From Saccharospirillum sp. (GTDB taxonomy: Bacteria; Pseudomonadota; Gammaproteobacteria; Pseudomonadales; Natronospirillaceae): 64,000 nucleotides of DNA. A model generated the notes under the pieces. That model was not told the origin of the DNA, did no database searches, and saw nothing but the letters and a program-made list of their open reading frames with translations. Positions 60,615 through 64,000 of the stretch are shown here, piece after piece. Location of the stretch: the NCBI GenBank assembly GCA_022565595.1, contig JAIUML010000007.1:1-64000 (forward strand). Direction: 5' to 3'. The position numbers were made by a program, and so were the translations under genes. Within the stretch, counting starts at the first letter, position 1. Every line of letters begins with the position of its first letter.

Positions 60615-61037
60615 ATGAACGTTAAACAACTTTTGACCGCAACTCTGCTCAGTGTTGCCCTGGCCTCAGGCGCTCACGCTCAGCAATGTGAAGATACCGC
60701 ACTCTTTGCCGAAATGGAGACCATGGCCGATACCATGCAAGGCCTGGCACGCGCCATTCGCGGCAATGATCTGGATTCCGCCAGAGAAGCTCTACCTACC
60801 CTGCAACAAGCCGCACGCAATGCACACCAGGAAACGCCTTTCTCGTTGAGAAACGGAGGCGCTGACCAGGACATTGCCAACTTCCGCGCTGCCATCGACG
60901 AGCTCAATGAGATGATCGACGAGCTGGACCTGGCATTGGCCAACGACAATCAGGCCGACGCCGCTCAAGCCCTGCGCGCCATTGGGGATGCCCGCCGTAA
61001 TGGCCATCGTCAATTCAAGGACCGCAGCTGCGGCTAA
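60615..61037 (+). CDS. Periplasmic cytochrome b562-like protein
   Basis: Protein of 140 residues with signal peptide LLTATLLSVALASGAHA. The start ATG at 60615 follows GGAGGGA. The mature chain is a four-helix bundle of the cytochrome b562 family: METMADTMQGLARAIRGND supplies the Met axial ligand near its start, and DARRNGHRQFKDRSCG the C-terminal His. No CxxCH is present, so heme is held non-covalently. Two cysteines, just after the signal peptide and two residues from the end, may form a disulfide that ties the termini. The b561 gene follows by ten bases. Confidence 0.88.
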   Translation: MNVKQLLTATLLSVALASGAHAQQCEDTALFAEMETMADTMQGLARAIRGNDLDSAREALPTLQQAARNAHQETPFSLRNGGADQDIANFRAAIDELNEMIDELDLALANDNQADAAQALRAIGDARRNGHRQFKDRSCG

Positions 61038-61046
61038 TAGAGAAGC

Positions 61047-61718
61047 GTGATGGGGTCTCGAACACACGACAGCGTCGACGTCTGGGACTGGCCAGTCAGG
61101 GTAATCCACTGGGGCATGGTGCTGGCCGTTGTTGTGCTATTTATCAGCGTCAACCTGGGATGGATGCAACTGCACTTTTATGCGGGCTATGGCCTGTCCG
61201 CGTTGATCCTGTTCAGACTTATCTGGTTGTTTGTGGGTACCCGCTATGCCAAGCTGACGGGCTTTAACCTGTCCATAACGGGGTTCTTTGGTCAGTTGAA
61301 TGCCCTGATCACCGGTCGTGCCCTGCCCTTTCTTGGCCACAACCCGGCCGGAGCTGTGATGGTTCTGGTGCTGTTGTTGGTATTGTCGCTGCAGATTGCC
61401 AGCGGCCTATTCTACACCGACGATGTCTTCTGGTTCGGGCCCTTCTTCTTTGACTCGCCGGACTGGGCTCAAAATGCCGCTGCCTGGCTTCACCCCAGAC
61501 TGCCGCCACTGGTTCTACTGCTTATCATTACCCACATTCTGGCGGTGATCTATCACAAGCTCCGTTTCAGAGAACCACTGGTTAGCGCCATGATCCATGG
61601 TCGAAAACCAGCGGCTGACGCTGGCGACGGGCGTGAACCTGTCAACCGGGTCTGGTTTGTGCTCAGCCTGGTTGCGGCTTTGGGTTGGCTGGGCTGGTTG
61701 TTGACGCTGGAGATTTAA
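61047..61718 (+). CDS. Inner-membrane cytochrome b561-domain protein
   Basis: Di-heme membrane cytochrome of 223 residues (GTG at 61047 or ATG at 61050). Four core helices hold the His ligands: VWDWPVRVIHWGMVLAVVVLF, LHFYAGYGLSALILFRLIWLFVGTRYA, then a loop ending AWLHPRLPPLVLLLIITHILAVIYHKL. A fifth helix near the C-terminus lies after a polar stretch. FRLIWLFVGTRYA is typical of the family. It probably passes electrons between quinol or a membrane donor and the b562-like protein. It converges on the acetyltransferase gene. Confidence 0.9.
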   Translation: MMGSRTHDSVDVWDWPVRVIHWGMVLAVVVLFISVNLGWMQLHFYAGYGLSALILFRLIWLFVGTRYAKLTGFNLSITGFFGQLNALITGRALPFLGHNPAGAVMVLVLLLVLSLQIASGLFYTDDVFWFGPFFFDSPDWAQNAAAWLHPRLPPLVLLLIITHILAVIYHKLRFREPLVSAMIHGRKPAADAGDGREPVNRVWFVLSLVAALGWLGWLLTLEI

Positions 61719-61723
61719 GGAAC

Positions 61724-62281
61724 TCAGGTGCCCGCTGCTCGCAAGACGCGACAGGGGTTGCCTGCAGCAACAACATCGGCAGGAATGTCCTGAGTAACTA
61801 CACTCCCCGCCCCTATGACCGCTCTGTCACCAATGGTGACACCCGGGCAAACAATCACACCGCCACCGAGCCATACATCGTTACCGAGGGTGATAGGCTT
61901 GCCTAATTGCTGATGGCGACGCAACTCAGCCTCCAGTGGATGGGTTGCGCTATAGAGCTGAACACCCGGGCCCAACAGACAGTGGTCGCCAAGCGTCACC
62001 GGGCAGGCATCCAGGATGACGCAATTCACGTTGAAGAAACAGTTTTTCCCGAGTCGAATATTGGCACCATAGTCGCAGTAAAACGGCGCTTCGATCTGTG
62101 CCGTTTTTGCTCCAGCCCCCAACAGCTCGCGCAACAGTTTCTGGCGCGTAATGCGCTCATGGGGTTCTGTCTGGTTGTAGCGCTGACAGAGACGCTGAGC
62201 TTCACGCCGCAAGCGCACCAATTCCTGATCCCCGGGATCAAAGTGCTCACCGGCGATCATCTTCTCACATTCAGTCGGCAT
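61724..62281 (-). CDS. Sugar O-acetyltransferase, maltose acetyltransferase (Maa) type
   Basis: Cytoplasmic acetyl-CoA-dependent enzyme of 185 residues from the ATG at 62281. The N-terminal Maa region (MPTECEKMIAGEHFDPGDQELVRLRREAQRLCQRYN) precedes a left-handed beta-helix of hexapeptide repeats with the catalytic His in YSATHPLEAELR and the coenzyme region GNDVWLGGGVIVCPGVTIGDRAVIGAGSVVTQDIPADVVAAGNPCRV. The acceptor may be a simple sugar or a galactoside. It starts one base after the maiA stop and so belongs to that operon. Confidence 0.92.
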   Translation of the reverse strand: MPTECEKMIAGEHFDPGDQELVRLRREAQRLCQRYNQTEPHERITRQKLLRELLGAGAKTAQIEAPFYCDYGANIRLGKNCFFNVNCVILDACPVTLGDHCLLGPGVQLYSATHPLEAELRRHQQLGKPITLGNDVWLGGGVIVCPGVTIGDRAVIGAGSVVTQDIPADVVAAGNPCRVLRAAGT

Positions 62282-62282
62282 C

Positions 62283-62912
62283 TCAGGGAGCACACTGCTC
62301 CGGCGCAGCGCTCCAGAAAGCGTCGAGGTGATTGGCCGCATCGTAGATATGCATCAACCGAGGGTAAGGCGCCATATCAAAATTGAAGCGCAATGCATTG
62401 TAGATTTGTGGTATCAGCACAACATCGACCAGGCTCAATTGATTCGCCACAAACCAGTCACCGCTGTTGCATTGGCCCGCCTCCAGTTCGAGCGCATCAA
62501 AGCCCTGTTTCAACCAGTGGTGGTACCAGTCGTTCACCGCCTGCTCATCGGCACTGAACTGCGACTTGAGTCGATTCAGCACACGCAGGTTGTTCAGCGG
62601 ATGCATGTCACAGGCAATGTCCATCGCCAGTGCTCGCACCTGTGCACGCGCCAATGGCGCTGTGGGAAGCAAAGGTGGCTCCGGCCAGGTTTCATCGAGA
62701 TACTCGATGATCGCCATGGACTGGCGCAATACGCCCGGCTCGAGGTCCAAAGAAGGCACCAGGCCAGCCGCATTGACAGAGCGGTAGTCGTCGCCGCGTT
62801 GAACGCCACCGCGCAGGTCGACCTCAAGTTTTTCGACGTTGAGCTGCTTCAGGTTGAGCGCAATGCGCACCCGATAGGCGGCCGAAGACCGCCAGTAATC
62901 ATAAAGTTTCAT
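62283..62912 (-). CDS. maiA: Maleylacetoacetate isomerase
   Basis: Zeta-class glutathione transferase of 209 residues that isomerises maleylacetoacetate to fumarylacetoacetate in tyrosine and phenylalanine breakdown. MKLYDYWRSSAAYRVRIALNLKQL holds the glutathione-site SSAAYRVRIAL motif. VNAAGLVPSLDL, LRQSMAIIEYLDETWPEPPLLP and SLVDVVLIPQIYNALRFNFDM are zeta-class patterns. It overlaps the fumarylacetoacetate hydrolase gene by four bases, matching its place in the pathway. Confidence 0.95.
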   Translation of the reverse strand: MKLYDYWRSSAAYRVRIALNLKQLNVEKLEVDLRGGVQRGDDYRSVNAAGLVPSLDLEPGVLRQSMAIIEYLDETWPEPPLLPTAPLARAQVRALAMDIACDMHPLNNLRVLNRLKSQFSADEQAVNDWYHHWLKQGFDALELEAGQCNSGDWFVANQLSLVDVVLIPQIYNALRFNFDMAPYPRLMHIYDAANHLDAFWSAAPEQCAP

Positions 62913-63901
62913 TCGGTTCCATCGTATGGTTGCACCTGCTGGTCTATGGCGCCAAACAGGCTCTGACCCTCTGCATCGGTCATCTCAATTCGGACACGGT
63001 CACCAAAGCGCAAAAACGCAGTGCTGGGTTGACCTGCTTCGATGGTTTCCAGCATGCGTTTTTCGGCCAGGCAGCTGGACCCTCTGGAACGATCATAGTT
63101 GGAAACGGTGCCGGAGCCAATAACGGTACCAGCAATCAGATGCCGGGTTTTGGCGGCGTGTGCGACAAGTTGTGCAAAGTCGAACGTCATGTCCACACCG
63201 GCCTCTGGCTCACCAAAGAGGTCGCCGTTCAACCAGGTGCGTAATGGCAGGTGCACCTTGTTGCCCTGCCAGGCACTTCCCAATTCATCGGGTGTGATGG
63301 CAACGGGAGAAAAAGCACTGGAAGGTTTGCTTTGATAGAAACCAAAACCCTTGGCCAATTCTGCGGGTATCAGATTCCGCAACGACACATCGTTGACGAG
63401 CATCAGTAACTGAATGTGCGACCCGGCTTGCTCGGCCGATACCCCCATGGGTACATCATCGGTGATGACCGCTATCTCGCTTTCGAAATCGATGCCCCAG
63501 TCTTCGCTGCCCATCACAATGGGGGCATGAGGTGCCAGGAAGGTATCCGAACCGCCCTGATACATCAAAGGGTCGGACCAAAAACTCTCGGGCATTTCGG
63601 CTCCACGAGCCTTGCGCACCAGTTCAACATGGTTAACGTAGGCACTGCCATCAGCCCAGTGGTAGGCACGCGGCAAAGGCGAGTGCGCCTGCGTCTGATC
63701 AAAGGGCAGAGCCTCTGCATGCAAGCCATCGTTCAAACCACGATAGACTCCTTCCAGGTCCGTCTTGACCTGTTCCCAGCGGTCCAGTGCGTCCTGGAGG
63801 GTATCGGCAATGTCCGGCACCGGTAGACAGCGGCTGAGGTCACGGCTGACCACAACCAGTTGTCCATCGCGGCTGCCGTTGTTCAAAGTCGCCAGTTTCA
63901 T
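62909..63901 (-). CDS. Fumarylacetoacetate hydrolase family protein
   Basis: Enzyme of 330 residues that should split fumarylacetoacetate into fumarate and acetoacetate, the last step of tyrosine breakdown. The metal site is seen in GSEDWGIDFESEIAVITDD (acidic ligands) and VNDVSLRNL. LIAGTVIGSGTVSNYD and RIEMTDAEGQSLFGAIDQ are FAH-fold marks. It is the shorter bacterial form rather than the 420-residue eukaryotic type. It is translationally coupled to maiA; homogentisate dioxygenase and hydroxyphenylpyruvate dioxygenase are expected upstream, beyond the window edge. Confidence 0.92.
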   Translation of the reverse strand: MKLATLNNGSRDGQLVVVSRDLSRCLPVPDIADTLQDALDRWEQVKTDLEGVYRGLNDGLHAEALPFDQTQAHSPLPRAYHWADGSAYVNHVELVRKARGAEMPESFWSDPLMYQGGSDTFLAPHAPIVMGSEDWGIDFESEIAVITDDVPMGVSAEQAGSHIQLLMLVNDVSLRNLIPAELAKGFGFYQSKPSSAFSPVAITPDELGSAWQGNKVHLPLRTWLNGDLFGEPEAGVDMTFDFAQLVAHAAKTRHLIAGTVIGSGTVSNYDRSRGSSCLAEKRMLETIEAGQPSTAFLRFGDRVRIEMTDAEGQSLFGAIDQQVQPYDGTE

Positions 63902-64000
63902 GGAATTTCTCCTTATATTTACTCAAGGTCGGTAAAAGTTATGCAGCAATGGCCCGCGACGGCTACCGGGTAGGCTTATTCGGGGTCGCCGTGTACCCAT
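63902..64000. other. Right-edge stretch upstream of the FAH-family gene, no gene seen
   Basis: Ninety-nine bases up to the window end. A GGAGAAATTCC-like ribosome site for the FAH-family gene (read leftwards) is near 63903-63912. GCGAC near 63957 and GTCGC near 63985 can pair loosely; the sequence is cut before anything can be identified. Confidence 0.4.

Noticed and set aside
1-64000. tRNA, rRNA, CRISPR, transposase or prophage genes
   Set aside because: Looked for on both strands; no cloverleaf-like, direct-repeat-spacer or integrase/transposase signal seen by eye.

Overview
The window reads as ordinary chromosome of a Gram-negative gammaproteobacterium with moderately high GC. Supporting signs are lnt, lolB, fabA-fabB, a hemA-prfA-prmC cluster, pdxJ, E. 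coli-type can, ackA-pta and rlmJ, many LolD/LolA-type envelope genes, methyl-accepting chemotaxis and sigma-54 activators. Gene content suits a marine Oceanospirillales-type bacterium (Saccharospirillum/Reinekea-like), but that placement is my inference and no rRNA is present to test it. I see no prophage, insertion sequence, CRISPR array, tRNA or rRNA gene. The genes are closely packed and many overlap by 1-4 bases.

Layout. 0-6.8 kb: a ladder of small hairpins, bioA, carbonic anhydrase with a coupled small membrane protein, a GNAT acetyltransferase, a degenerate adenylate-forming enzyme facing a sigma-54 activator across repeated dyads, and pdxJ. 6.9-10.4 kb: the divergent zinc uptake locus znuA/znuCB around a perfect 21-bp Zur-like palindrome; the znuA side also carries a hotdog thioesterase and a small unknown. 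10.4-18.2 kb: DUF4404 protein, CueR-like regulator, MscS channel, ODP-type metallo-beta-lactamase-fold protein, YbjN-like protein, Lrp regulator divergent from an EamA exporter plus aromatic/aspartate aminotransferase, a VanZ-like protein and a second EamA transporter. 18.2-18.7 kb: two nested palindromic, MITE/REP-like elements.

18.7-25.1 kb: a leftward operon with LolA-like protein, two FtsX/LolCE-type permeases, a LolD-type ATPase and an outer-membrane beta-barrel, ending in a lone hisI; a cyclic-nucleotide-binding protein lies upstream. 25.2-33.2 kb: lnt, rlmJ and a five-gene branched-chain amino acid/urea-type ABC importer with two good intrinsic terminators. 33.2-45 kb: a fused M23 peptidase-alpha/beta hydrolase, ackA-pta, a chemoreceptor, a HAD-like protein, a MaoC-like hydratase and prmC-prfA-hemA. 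45-52.9 kb: a TPR lipoprotein with lolB, a PlsC-type acyltransferase, an S66 peptidase, yfbR, and a RutR-like regulator with guanine deaminase and a RutR-type box.

53-64 kb: a sensorless histidine kinase with a receiver-TPR protein; a SLAM-like TPR/beta-barrel protein followed by a FecR-domain exported protein, a possible type XI-like secretion pair; fabA-fabB; a cytochrome b562/b561 pair; a maa-type acetyltransferase; and maiA with fumarylacetoacetate hydrolase (tyrosine/homogentisate breakdown, probably continuing beyond the right edge). The most interesting candidates for undescribed biology are the LolA/FtsX/LolD/barrel operon, the SLAM-like/FecR pair, the M23-hydrolase fusion and the sigma-54 activator with its degenerate adenylating partner.
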